From the NCBI GenBank assembly GCA_002083825.1, contig DAZV01000026.1, forward strand, positions 299,118-363,117: 64,000 nucleotides of DNA, written 5' to 3'. The notes below the pieces were generated by a model. It searched no databases and was not told the origin of the DNA. It was given only the letters and a program-made list of their open reading frames with translations. The stretch's first letter is position 1. Every line of letters begins with the position of its first letter. Shown here piece by piece: positions 26,373 through 34,752 of this stretch. The translations under genes were made by a program, and so were the position numbers. The stretch is from Candidatus Sericytochromatia bacterium S15B-MN24 CBMW_12. Lineage in GTDB: Bacteria > Cyanobacteriota > Sericytochromatia > S15B-MN24 > UBA4093.

Positions 26373-27632
26373 CTAGCGGTCGAGTTCGCCGGCGATGATG
26401 TTGATGGAGCCGAGGGTGGCGACCGCGTCGGCGATCATCCAGCCCTCGATCATCTCGGGGAAGGCCGCGAAGTTCATGAAGCAGGGGGGGCGCACCCGGA
26501 TCCGGTAGGGGTAGCCGGAGCCGTCCGAGGTGATGTAGAAGCCGAGTTCGCCGTTGGCCGCCTCGGTGGCGTCGTAGATCTCGCCGGCGGGAACGCGGGT
26601 GCCCTCGAAGATCAACTTGAAGTGGTTGATGAGACCTTCGATGTTCTGGTAGGTCTCCTGTTTCTCGGGCAGCTTGACGCGCTTGTCCTCGGTCCAGATG
26701 GGACCGCCCGGCAGGTTCTTGATGGCCTGGCGGATGATCTTGGCGGACTCGCGGATCTCGTAGAATCGGATCATGATCCGGTCCCAGGTGTCGCCGCTGG
26801 TGCCCAGGGGAACTTCCCAGTCGAAGGTGTCGTAGTAGTAATAGGGCTCCTGCTTGCGGATGTCGAGGTTGACGCCCGAAGCGCGGGCGGTGGGGCCGGT
26901 GAAGCCCCAGGAGATAGCGTCCTCGGTCGATACCGGGCAGATTCCCGCGGTCCGGTCGATGAAGATCTGGTTCTTGACGATCAGCTTCTCGACCTCGCCG
27001 ACCGCGTCCTCGATCTCCTTGACGACGTGAAGGATGTCCTTCTCGCAGCCGTCGTAGAAGTCGCGGTAGAGGCCGCCGACGCGGGTGTAGGAGTTGGTGA
27101 GGCGCGCGCCGGTCAGCTTGTCGAGGACGTCGTAGGCCTTCTCGCGCTGGTTGAAGACGTACCAGAGGTTGGTCAGCGCCCCGAGGTCGACCAGGTTGGG
27201 GCCGATGCAGACCAGGTGGTCCATCATGCGGGAGAGCTCGCCCACGATCACCCGGATGAACTTGTTGCGATCGGGGATCTCGATGTCGAGCATGCGCTCG
27301 ACGGCCTTGCAATAGCCGATGTTGTTGAGGATCGCCGAGCAGTAGTTCAGGCGGTCGGTATAGGGGATGACCTTGTTGTAGGTCTTGTGCTCCACGGACT
27401 TCTCGAAGCCGCGGTGCAGGTAGCCGATCTCGCCGATCGCCGCCCGGATGGTCTCGCCGTCGAGGGCCATGAGCGAGCGCAGGGTGCCGTGAGTGGAGGG
27501 ATGGGACGGGCCGAAGTTGAGGAACATCAGCTCGGTGTGGAGGTCCTGATAGAAGTCCTCGGGGCCCGGAACCGTAATCGTCAGTTCGGACTCGACCGTG
27601 GCCGGCTTCTTGATTTCGTCAGCAGCTTTCAT
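26373..27632 (-). CDS. nuoD: NADH-quinone oxidoreductase subunit D (49 kDa homologue)
   Basis: Protein of 419 aa. It carries the quinone-site sequence NFGPSHPSTHGTLR and GYLHRGFEKS. His44 and His48 match the conserved histidines near the quinone headgroup. Arg74 aligns with the arginine that mammalian NDUFAF7 dimethylates (Arg85 of NDUFS2). C-terminus ends GELDR as in the family. NuoC and NuoD are separate proteins here, unlike the E. coli fusion. Confidence 0.95.
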   Translation of the reverse strand: MKAADEIKKPATVESELTITVPGPEDFYQDLHTELMFLNFGPSHPSTHGTLRSLMALDGETIRAAIGEIGYLHRGFEKSVEHKTYNKVIPYTDRLNYCSAILNNIGYCKAVERMLDIEIPDRNKFIRVIVGELSRMMDHLVCIGPNLVDLGALTNLWYVFNQREKAYDVLDKLTGARLTNSYTRVGGLYRDFYDGCEKDILHVVKEIEDAVGEVEKLIVKNQIFIDRTAGICPVSTEDAISWGFTGPTARASGVNLDIRKQEPYYYYDTFDWEVPLGTSGDTWDRIMIRFYEIRESAKIIRQAIKNLPGGPIWTEDKRVKLPEKQETYQNIEGLINHFKLIFEGTRVPAGEIYDATEAANGELGFYITSDGSGYPYRIRVRPPCFMNFAAFPEMIEGWMIADAVATLGSINIIAGELDR

Positions 27633-27643
27633 GCGTTCTCTCT

Positions 27644-28183
27644 CTAGCGCAGGCCCTTGGCCTTCAAACGCTGTTCCATCTCGTCCATGAGGGTGTCGAC
27701 CGAGCCTACGGGCTGGCGCTTGCGCATGGGGTAATCCTTGCGAAGCGGATGGCCGACGAATTCCTGGTGGTTGAGGATGCGCTTGAGGTTAGGGTGGTTC
27801 TTGAACTGGAGTCCGAACTGGTCGAAGACCTCGCGTTCCATCCAGTTGGCGGACTTCCAGAGCGGGCAAGCCGTGTCGATGGCCTCGTTGGCGTTGACGA
27901 AGACCTTGAGCCTGACGCGGTGGTTCTTCGAGAGCGAGTAGAGGTGGTAGGCCACCGCGAAACGGGCAGGCTGGGCCTTCGGGTGGGTCATGTAATCGAC
28001 CCCCGAAAGGTCCATCAGGAAGTTGAAGGCGAGATCCGGGTCGTTCCGGCAGAATTCCAGGACCCGATATATGGCAGCCCGCTTGATGACGGCGGTGTCG
28101 TCGCCCCTCCACGAGGAGGTGGAGACGACGTCGCTCGGAAAGCGCTGCTTGATCTTGGCGAGGAGGGGGCTCAATTCAGACAT
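27644..28183 (-). CDS. nuoC: NADH-quinone oxidoreductase subunit C (30 kDa homologue)
   Basis: Protein of 179 aa. The family signature appears as WMEREVFDQFGLQFKNHPNL and ILNHQEFVGHPLRKDYP. It packs against NuoD in the hydrophilic arm and has no cofactor. It is 6 bp after nuoB and 11 bp before nuoD. Confidence 0.94.
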   Translation of the reverse strand: MSELSPLLAKIKQRFPSDVVSTSSWRGDDTAVIKRAAIYRVLEFCRNDPDLAFNFLMDLSGVDYMTHPKAQPARFAVAYHLYSLSKNHRVRLKVFVNANEAIDTACPLWKSANWMEREVFDQFGLQFKNHPNLKRILNHQEFVGHPLRKDYPMRKRQPVGSVDTLMDEMEQRLKAKGLR

Positions 28184-28189
28184 GCCTGT

Positions 28190-28672
28190 TTACGCTCTCT
28201 CTAAAACCGATTCTTTGCCGATGATGTCGTTCTGGAGCTTGATGACCGCCTCGATGACGGCCTCGGGCCGCGGAGGGCAGCCGGCGACGTAGACGTCGAC
28301 CGGGATGAGCTCGTCGATCCCCTGGATCGTGCAGTAGTCGTCGTAGAAACCGCCGGAACTCGCGCAGGCGCCCATCGCGATCACCCACTTGGGTTCCGGC
28401 ATCTGGTCGTAGATCTGCTTGAGGATCTGGCCTTGCTTGTAGGTGATGGTGCCGGCCACGAGCAGCAGATCCGCCTGACGCGGGCTGAAACGGACCATTT
28501 CCGCTCCGAAGCGGGACAAGTCGAATGCGCTGGACATCAGGCCCATCACCTCGATCCCGCAGCAAGCGGTCCCGTAGGTGAACGGCCAAAGCGAGTGCTT
28601 GCGTCCCCAGTTGAGGACCGCGTCGATCGACGTGGTGATGGCCGAGTCGCCAAGCGCTGCTTCTACTCCCAT
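28190..28672 (-). CDS. nuoB: NADH-quinone oxidoreductase subunit B (cluster N2)
   Basis: Protein of 160 aa. The N2 [4Fe-4S] ligands are seen as adjacent Cys37-Cys38 (GTACCGIEVM), the Cys in MGACASSGG and the Cys in VAGCPPRPE. N2 is the last cluster and reduces quinone at the NuoB-NuoD interface. Its start overlaps the end of nuoA by 10 bp. Confidence 0.95.
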   Translation of the reverse strand: MGVEAALGDSAITTSIDAVLNWGRKHSLWPFTYGTACCGIEVMGLMSSAFDLSRFGAEMVRFSPRQADLLLVAGTITYKQGQILKQIYDQMPEPKWVIAMGACASSGGFYDDYCTIQGIDELIPVDVYVAGCPPRPEAVIEAVIKLQNDIIGKESVLERA

Positions 28673-29034
28673 TTCAGGGCCCCTCTCTTCACGATGTAGA
28701 TGTATCCGGAAAACAGGATGCCGAGGAAGACCATCATCTCGATCAGGCCGAAAAGGCCCAGGAACTTGAAATTCACGGCCCAGGGATACAGGAAGACGGC
28801 CTCGATATCGAAGATGACGAACATGATGGCGATCAGGTAGAACTTGATCGAGAATCGCTCGCGGGCCGTTCCGACCGTGAACTTACTCGGAACGCCGGAC
28901 TCGTAGGGCTCCAGCTTGGTCTCCAGCGGCTTGTTTGGACCCAGCATCGGCGACAGGAAAAGGACGAGCGCCGGCACCAGCATGGCGATGCCCAGAACGA
29001 CCATGAGGGCGATGGTGGTGTTTGTGTCGATCAT
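28663..29034 (-). CDS. nuoA: NADH-quinone oxidoreductase subunit A
   Basis: Protein of 123 aa with three membrane helices and YESGVPS in the conserved loop, plus FVIFDIEAVFLYPWAV. ATG 29034 is chosen; the 40 in-frame codons upstream are Arg/Pro-rich and unlike any NuoA. It is the first gene of the 14-gene nuo operon, which keeps the canonical A-to-N order with gaps of 1-16 bp. Confidence 0.94.
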   Translation of the reverse strand: MIDTNTTIALMVVLGIAMLVPALVLFLSPMLGPNKPLETKLEPYESGVPSKFTVGTARERFSIKFYLIAIMFVIFDIEAVFLYPWAVNFKFLGLFGLIEMMVFLGILFSGYIYIVKRGALKWE

Positions 29035-29183
29035 AGTGTTCACGCTTTCACCCCGGGGTTTGGCCCCTATTCCCGCGGGCGTGGGCGGTCTCCTCCTTTT
29101 TGCGGCTCCGCTTGGCGGTGGTCTATGAGTTTTCCAAGCCGTTTGGGGCCTCAAGATGGCTCGGATCCTCTAACATCCCGCTC

Positions 29184-29260
29184 ATTCTATCACAAGGCCC
29201 CCGCCATCCCGGCCTTTTGCCGAAGCATGGGAAAGGAATTAGGTGAACTTTGGTTAACTT
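29184..29260 (-). promoter_or_regulatory. Candidate nuo promoter (extended -10) with upstream direct repeat
   Basis: On the minus strand TGATAGAAT (29192-29184) is an extended -10, placing transcription start about 140 bases before nuoA. No good -35 is seen. About 70 bases further upstream lie direct repeats GGTGAACTT (29242-29250) and GGTTAACTT (29252-29260, + strand reading), one helical turn apart, which could bind an activator. The rest of the 274-bp gap shows nothing else recognisable. Confidence 0.4.
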
Positions 29261-29308
29261 TTGGGTGGGTGTTGGGAATCATTCTCAGGTGGCGTCAGGA
29301 CGCCCTCC

Positions 29309-30529
29309 CTACCGCTCCCACGGCCACAGGAACGTCGGCAACGGCTGGCCGCCCAGGCCCGCGAGATCCGCCTTCCCGAGGCCCTTGCCCTGGAAGAGCA
29401 CCTTGAAGGCCCCCCCCATCCCCTGAGGGTGCACCAGCTTCTCCAAGGCAGCGCTCGCCTGATCTGCTTCCAGCCGGGACTTCCCTCGTCGTAGCTCCGC
29501 AATCTCCCGATCGAAACCCAGGTTGCTCAGGACGTCTCCCTGCGGCAAGAGGCCCAGGGTCGCGAGCTCCGCGCGTTCCCCCCGGCGCGCGAGCGCGGTG
29601 AAGTTCACGTCGTAGGTCAGATCCTGCTCGCCGGGCCGCGCGTAGGGATCGCTGACGGCCAGGTGACGGTAGAAGCCCCTCACGGAGCCCCCCATGCGGC
29701 GGGGCGAGTAAACCTCGCGCGCCACGTCGCCGTAGTCCACCGTGATCACGGCGCCCTGACGCAGCCGCGCGCCTATTTCGGCCATCGCGTCGAGCGAAGC
29801 CAGCGAGATCTCGATCCGCTGACCGAGCTTCAGGGCCAGGCCTTCGGCGGCCAGTTCAGCGGCCAGCCGCTCCGTGCCGAGGGGAACGACGATTTCCTCC
29901 AGGCGCTCGCCCACGACCCTCACGGCGATCTCCCGGAGGCCCTCGCGCGTCTGGACCAAGCGGTGGCACGGCAGGGCATCGAAGAACTCGTTGCTGACGA
30001 TCACGCCGTTCACGCCGGAGGGAGCCACTTCAGCCAGCGTCTCGCCCCAGCGGGTGAGCTTGCTCCAGCGTTCGAGGCGCTTGGCCTGGGTCGTGCGAAG
30101 GCTGGCGCTTCGCTCGACGAGCCCGTAGCACAGGGCTCGCTTGAACCGTGGAAGCTGCTCGACTTCCGCGAGGACGCTGGCGGCGAACTGGCCCGCGCCG
30201 GGACCGAGTTCGATCAGGTCGAAGCGGGAGGGATGGCCCATGTGGCGCCAGATCTGGTGGAACTGCCTGGCGAAGAGTTTGCCGAAGGAAGGGCTCAGGC
30301 TGGGGCTGGTGGCGAAGTCGCCGGCGGCACCGACGGCTTCGAGGCGGGCGTAGTAGCCGGCCTCGGGGTGGAAGAGGGCGAGGTCCATGTAGGTGGAGAA
30401 GGGGAGCCAGCCGCGATCTCCCGCGGCCTCGCGCAGGGCGGCGAAAAGGGTCGCCGTCTGGCTCGCGGTCCGGCCGGCGACGGGGCGGGGCCGCCGGTCG
30501 TCGGAGCCGCCGGGACGCGAGATGCGCAT
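29309..30529 (-). CDS. MidA/NDUFAF7-family SAM-dependent methyltransferase
   Basis: Protein of 406 aa of the Methyltransf_28 family. Key blocks: LPFSTYMDLALFHPEAGYY, GAAGDFATSPSLSPSFGKLF, the SAM-binding DLIELGPGAGQFAASVL, and VSNEFFDALPCHRL. Mitochondrial NDUFAF7 and slime-mould MidA dimethylate an arginine of the 49-kDa complex I subunit. Here the gene lies just upstream of nuoA on the same strand, so an assembly role for NuoD is a reasonable inference. Its ATG overlaps the preceding response-regulator stop by one base. Confidence 0.88.
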   Translation of the reverse strand: MRISRPGGSDDRRPRPVAGRTASQTATLFAALREAAGDRGWLPFSTYMDLALFHPEAGYYARLEAVGAAGDFATSPSLSPSFGKLFARQFHQIWRHMGHPSRFDLIELGPGAGQFAASVLAEVEQLPRFKRALCYGLVERSASLRTTQAKRLERWSKLTRWGETLAEVAPSGVNGVIVSNEFFDALPCHRLVQTREGLREIAVRVVGERLEEIVVPLGTERLAAELAAEGLALKLGQRIEISLASLDAMAEIGARLRQGAVITVDYGDVAREVYSPRRMGGSVRGFYRHLAVSDPYARPGEQDLTYDVNFTALARRGERAELATLGLLPQGDVLSNLGFDREIAELRRGKSRLEADQASAALEKLVHPQGMGGAFKVLFQGKGLGKADLAGLGGQPLPTFLWPWER

Positions 30530-31308
30530 CAGATCCGGATGGTCTGGTTCTGGCTCTTGAAGGGGGGGATCTTCTTGACCAGTTCGGCGATTTGCTGCGA
30601 GGTGCAGAAGCCATGCTCGCTGAGGGTGAAGCCCAGCAGTCGGCCGGATTTACGCATCAGCACCAGGGCGCAGCGAAGTTGTTCGACGGTGATGGTCTTG
30701 GACTTGAGCAGGAAGTAGGCCATCGAGACGTCCCGATGCCCCATGGCGAGGAAGGAGTCGAGTTCCTCGTCCGAGGCCACGCCGCGATCGAGGAGTTCCT
30801 GGACGAGGTTGCGATCCTTGCGCTCGGCGATAGCCGCGCGAGCATCCTGCAGTGCCGAGTAGCTGAGTAGGCCTTGGCGAACCGCGATCTCCCCGAGATC
30901 GAACCAGGCCACGATCTCTTGAAGGACCGTCGCGGGGTTTGTTTCCTTGTGAAGAAGAGCCCGGCTCACCGTCGCGAGCACCTGGGAGCTCTCGAAGGGC
31001 TTGATCAGGTAGTCCCGAGCGCCGCCCAGCAGGCACTCCTTGATGGTGGCTTCCTGACCGACGGCCGAGCACATGATGGCCTTGGAGCCCGGGTGGGCTT
31101 CGAGGATCGCCGCGAGCGCCGCCCGTCCGTCCATCTCGGGCATGGTCACGTCCAGGGTGATGAGATCCGGCAGATGCTCGGCGAAGCGGCTAACGGCCTC
31201 GCGACCGTTGCTTGCCTCGGCAACGACTTCGTGTCCCGCTCCGGTCAGGGTATCCCGGAGCATGGTGCGCATGAAGGCTGCATCGTCAGTGACCAGAATT
31301 CGAGCCAT
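30529..31308 (-). CDS. Response regulator with C-terminal paired helical (MshEN-like) motifs
   Basis: Protein of 259 aa from ATG 31308 (GGGGGAAGC upstream); an in-frame start 30 bases earlier is less likely. Residues 1-120 are a receiver with Asp8-Asp9, phospho-acceptor Asp53 and Lys in YLIKPF. After a helical linker come two similar ~50-residue units (LGEIAVRQGLLSYSALQDAR and MAYFLLKSKTITVEQLRCAL). These resemble the short helical repeats of type II secretion ATPase N-domains, some of which bind cyclic di-GMP. Ligand binding is not shown. The gene is 8 bp downstream of the Nudix gene and coupled to the methyltransferase. Confidence 0.72.
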   Translation of the reverse strand: MARILVTDDAAFMRTMLRDTLTGAGHEVVAEASNGREAVSRFAEHLPDLITLDVTMPEMDGRAALAAILEAHPGSKAIMCSAVGQEATIKECLLGGARDYLIKPFESSQVLATVSRALLHKETNPATVLQEIVAWFDLGEIAVRQGLLSYSALQDARAAIAERKDRNLVQELLDRGVASDEELDSFLAMGHRDVSMAYFLLKSKTITVEQLRCALVLMRKSGRLLGFTLSEHGFCTSQQIAELVKKIPPFKSQNQTIRI

Positions 31309-31316
31309 GCTTCCCC

Positions 31317-31865
31317 CTAGGAGTTTCGCTCGAGCCACAGGAGCCCGATGATGGTCTTGGCGTCGACGATTCGGCCGTCCCGGACCATGGCGAGCGCCTC
31401 TTCGACGGTTACTTCCACGCTCTCGATGAATTCATCGGGGTCGCGCGGCGCCGGCGACGAAGCCAGGCCCGTGGCCTTGAACAGGGTGATGCGCTCGGTC
31501 GAATAGCCGGGCGTCACCACGAACTCGGTGAGTCTTTCGAGGTTCGAGGCGGTGAAACCGGTTTCCTCGGCGAGTTCTCGCAGGCAGGTCTCCTCGGGCT
31601 TTTCGCCCAGTTCGAGCTTGCCCGCGGGAAGTTCCAGGGTGAACTGGTTGATGGGATAGCGGAACTGACGGACCAAGAGGATCCGGCCATCCGCCGTGAT
31701 CGGGACCACGGCGACGGCGCCGGGATGTTCCACGATCTCCCGCTGAGCCGTCTCGCCGTTCGGAAGCGCCACGGTGTCGACGCGGACCTTGACCAGCTGG
31801 CCTCGGAAGGCGGCTTCCTGGGTGAGACCCCGCTCGCGGAGGTGAGTATATTCTTCGGTTGTCAC
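31317..31865 (-). CDS. Nudix hydrolase, ADP-ribose pyrophosphatase type
   Basis: Protein of 182 aa from GTG 31865 with GGGAGG upstream. A complete Nudix box is present (GKLELGEKPEETCLRELAEE), preceded by VRQFRYPINQFTLELPAG, which is typical of the ADP-ribose pyrophosphatase subgroup. Likely substrate is ADP-ribose or a related nucleoside diphosphate sugar. It is 41 bp downstream of the exonuclease gene. Confidence 0.88.
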   Translation of the reverse strand: MTTEEYTHLRERGLTQEAAFRGQLVKVRVDTVALPNGETAQREIVEHPGAVAVVPITADGRILLVRQFRYPINQFTLELPAGKLELGEKPEETCLRELAEETGFTASNLERLTEFVVTPGYSTERITLFKATGLASSPAPRDPDEFIESVEVTVEEALAMVRDGRIVDAKTIIGLLWLERNS

Positions 31866-31906
31866 GATCGTCCTCCCTGTTGGGGGGTGCAGGGGTGGTG
31901 ATGACC

Positions 31907-32863
31907 CTATTCTAACCCATGTCCGGTCCGGGACTCCACCGAAATGCTCAACTTGAACCCGAGAAACCGCCGCGTTTCAAGCAAGGAGTCCCGTTCTTCG
32001 GGGGTCAGGCGGTCAGATTTCAGCCAGCGGTCCACTTTCTCCCGATCCACCCGGAGCACCCGATCGAGGAGACCGAGCTTCGCGAGCGCCCCCCTCACCT
32101 CCTCGGAGTGAAACTCCCAGGATTCCCGGCGGTGGGCCGCGATGCTCCCGTCGGGAAGCGGCAGAACTGCAGCCCCAGACTCTTCGAAGTACATCTCCAG
32201 TGTCCGGCGCAGGCCGCGCGATTCCTCTTGGAGGCCGGTCATGAGGGCCTCGAGTTGCCGATAGCGCATGCCGACCTGGGTAATCCGCTCGAACTGAGCC
32301 CGATGCCAGGCGCGCTTCTGCCTTCGAAGCTCCCAGAGCCCGGGGAAGATGCTTGCAAGCGCTTGAGCGTCGACCAAGGCCCGATGAAGATCCCTCGCGG
32401 GCTCTTCCAGCAGTTCAAGCAGGCGTTCGAGGCTGGGCTTGCGTTCGGTGGGAAAAACTTCCTTGCTGATGGCCAGCGTATCGATGAGTTCGACCGATAG
32501 CGGGGCGAGGTCGAGCTGGAGGGCGTTCTCGTTGATGAAGTTGTAGTCGAAGGTGGCGTTGTGGGCTACCCAGGGGGCGTCGCCGGCCCAGGCGAGGAAG
32601 CGCGGAAGCACGTCGGCGATGGGCGGAGCTTCCGCTATCATGTGGGACGTGATCCCGTGGATGGCGATGTTCTCTGCCCGCAACGGCGTCTCGGGGTCGA
32701 CGAGGGTCTGGAAGGTTTCCTGGGGAATGCCGTCGACAAGCTTCACGGCGCCGATTTCGAGGATCCGATCGAGCTTGTAGTCGAGCCCGGTGGTTTCGAG
32801 ATCGAGCACGATGAAGGTCCCGAAGAGCGGATTCTCCGGAACGTGGCTTTCCGCCGGCAGCAT
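31907..32863 (-). CDS. DnaQ-like DEDDh 3'-5' exonuclease
   Basis: Protein of 318 aa. Exo I (LDLETTGLDY, Asp21 and Glu23), Exo II (HNATFDYNF) and Exo III (HRALVDAQA) motifs are all present, so the ~175-residue nuclease domain should be active. The ~140-residue C-terminal part is charged and helical and is not recognised. It could be a proofreading epsilon-like enzyme or a repair nuclease. It starts two bases after the upstream lipoprotein gene stops. Confidence 0.85.
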   Translation of the reverse strand: MLPAESHVPENPLFGTFIVLDLETTGLDYKLDRILEIGAVKLVDGIPQETFQTLVDPETPLRAENIAIHGITSHMIAEAPPIADVLPRFLAWAGDAPWVAHNATFDYNFINENALQLDLAPLSVELIDTLAISKEVFPTERKPSLERLLELLEEPARDLHRALVDAQALASIFPGLWELRRQKRAWHRAQFERITQVGMRYRQLEALMTGLQEESRGLRRTLEMYFEESGAAVLPLPDGSIAAHRRESWEFHSEEVRGALAKLGLLDRVLRVDREKVDRWLKSDRLTPEERDSLLETRRFLGFKLSISVESRTGHGLE

Positions 32864-32865
32864 GC

Positions 32866-34584
32866 CTAGAGGACCTGGCCCTTGGGCTTCGCAGGAGCAG
32901 GCTTCGATTCGGGCTTCACCTTGGGCTTGCCATTCTCGGGCTTCACCAGAGGCTTACCGTCCTTGGGCTTCACCTGAGATTTACTCTCTTCGGGCTTCAC
33001 TTGGGACTTGCCGTCCGCGGGCTTCACTTGGGACTTGCCGTCCGCGGGCTTCACCTGAGGCTTATCTTCCTCGATTTTGGTTGCCCCTGCCTTGGCGCCG
33101 GAATCGACCTTCTGGTCAGGAGCCGCCATGGGCTCTCCCGCCTTGAACTCGATGGGGGCCAGCGATGCCGCTGTCGCCCAGGGCGCGCGGGGCACGGAGG
33201 TCAGCTCGTACGGGGTTCCCCCGGCGACCTTGACGGCCGAGAAGGATGCCCGGTATTTCTTGCCCTTCGTGAGGATCGGGACGGTCTCGAAAGTCGGCAT
33301 GCCGACCACGGTGCCGCTGGTCCAACCTTCCCAGACCGTCTGGGCATCTTCTCCGAGGGATTCCACCCGCAGGCGGTAGACCGAAGCATTGGCAGAGCCG
33401 GACCACGAGGCGCCGAATGCCAGTTCCTCGGGCTGGAACTGGGGCATGGCGGGAAGATCCGGGAGCGCAAGTTCGATCTTCAGGTCGGAGTCGTCAAGCT
33501 GGTGAAGGTGCGTGTAGGCGGTGTTGCCTTTTTCATCGAGGCCCATGGCGACCAGGTGGTAGAACTGCCCCTCTTCGAGCGGGGGAAGCGAGAAACGGAA
33601 GTAACCGTCCTTGTCGGGGTTCCGCGTGATCAGCGGAATCTCGGAGTCGCCCTCCACCAGCATGGCGTGAACCTGGCGAGGCTTCAGCTCCTTGGTGGGG
33701 GAGGTGACCTTTCCGCTGAGGATCAGCGGCGAGCTCACGGCCCGCAGGGTGAGCGTGGGGCTGGGGGTGAGCTTTTCCTTGCCGAGGGCGACGGGAATCT
33801 CGCGCTGGAGGGCCCAGGCGGTGATGTCCGAGCCTTCCGAAAGGTAGGCGGCGATGGGAAGCTTGCCGCTGCGCAGATCCTTGAAGTCGAACTTGCCGTC
33901 AGCGGAGACGGTCATGGCGTCTCCGAGCGTCTTGCCCGGGGTGAAGCCCGTGACGACGCGGGCGCCGGCGGCGGGTTTGTCGGCGGCCGTGTTGACCATG
34001 CCGGTCATCGCGTGACCGGCCTTGGGCGAAAGCGGCGAAAGCTCGAAGTGGAGCTGGGCGGGGCGAACGCCGACGATGGTGATCGGCTGGTAGCCAGGAG
34101 CGTAGGCGGTGACCTGGTACTGGCCGGGGAGCAGATCCTTGACCTCGAACTGGCCCTTGTCGTCCACGCCCAGCTTGATGGGCTTGGCGAGTTCGCTCGC
34201 GGCCTTCGGCGGGGTCGATGCGGTGGCTGGCGCTGCCGTGGGATCCGTCACGGAGGGCGGAACCGAAGATCCCTCGGCGGGCGCCGCGGCCGAACCGGAT
34301 GATTCGACCGGCACGGCGAGCGGAACGGCGTCGGCAGCCTCGGGCAAGGCCTGCAAAAGGATGGTTGCCTTGGGGACGCCGTCACCGGTGCGCGCGTCCG
34401 CGACCGAGCCGTGAACCGTCACCTTCTCGGAGGCCTGGCGCGAGGCCGCAGAGTCCGCGGTGGGATTGGCGGCTGCGCCCAGCGGCGGGTTAACGGACCC
34501 GGGGGTCGCGGGGTTGTTGCCGGAGCATCCGGTAAGCATCAAGGCTCCAGCCACCATGGCCGTTTGCCAACGTCGTGAACCCAT
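32866..34584 (-). CDS. Lipoprotein with carboxypeptidase-regulatory-like domains and K-rich repeat tail
   Basis: Protein of 572 aa from ATG 34584 (GGAGG seven bases upstream). A signal peptide ends in the lipobox LTGC, so the protein should be lipid-anchored outside the inner membrane. Several beta-sandwich segments of the carboxypeptidase-regulatory type follow (for example VHGSVADARTGDGVPKATI and LLPGQYQVTAYAPGYQPI). A Fn3-like stretch lies near residues 370-450. The last ~65 residues are lysine-rich ~9-residue repeats of the form SQVKPADGK. The function is probably binding or structural. First gene of a five-gene operon. Confidence 0.72.
   Translation of the reverse strand: MGSRRWQTAMVAGALMLTGCSGNNPATPGSVNPPLGAAANPTADSAASRQASEKVTVHGSVADARTGDGVPKATILLQALPEAADAVPLAVPVESSGSAAAPAEGSSVPPSVTDPTAAPATASTPPKAASELAKPIKLGVDDKGQFEVKDLLPGQYQVTAYAPGYQPITIVGVRPAQLHFELSPLSPKAGHAMTGMVNTAADKPAAGARVVTGFTPGKTLGDAMTVSADGKFDFKDLRSGKLPIAAYLSEGSDITAWALQREIPVALGKEKLTPSPTLTLRAVSSPLILSGKVTSPTKELKPRQVHAMLVEGDSEIPLITRNPDKDGYFRFSLPPLEEGQFYHLVAMGLDEKGNTAYTHLHQLDDSDLKIELALPDLPAMPQFQPEELAFGASWSGSANASVYRLRVESLGEDAQTVWEGWTSGTVVGMPTFETVPILTKGKKYRASFSAVKVAGGTPYELTSVPRAPWATAASLAPIEFKAGEPMAAPDQKVDSGAKAGATKIEEDKPQVKPADGKSQVKPADGKSQVKPEESKSQVKPKDGKPLVKPENGKPKVKPESKPAPAKPKGQVL
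32885..33065 (-). repeat. 27-bp tandem repeats encoding 9-residue VKP units
   Basis: About six tandem units encode (S/P)(Q/L/K)VKPxxxK at the C-terminus of the lipoprotein. Two neighbouring 27-bp copies at 33004-33030 and 33031-33057 differ by one base, suggesting recent slippage expansion. Confidence 0.8.
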
Positions 34585-34705
34585 TAAATGGCCTCCCACT
34601 TGGTACTCGGGGGATTTTTCGCTCGATGACGAGAGACGATCGCGGGTCGGATCTCTTCTGGATCACGGCCGCGAATCGACGCCCGAGAGTCGTTGTGTCG
34701 CGTCC

Positions 34706-34734
34706 ATTCTACCGGATTGGCGGGTCCGCGGCAA
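34706..34734 (-). promoter_or_regulatory. Promoter of lipoprotein-exonuclease-Nudix-RR-methyltransferase operon
   Basis: On the minus strand TTGCCG (34734-34729), a 17-base spacer and TAGAAT (34711-34706) form a good housekeeping promoter. The expected leader is about 115 bases before the lipoprotein ATG. Confidence 0.65.
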
Positions 34735-34752
34735 ACCGAGGGTCGTCGCCCG

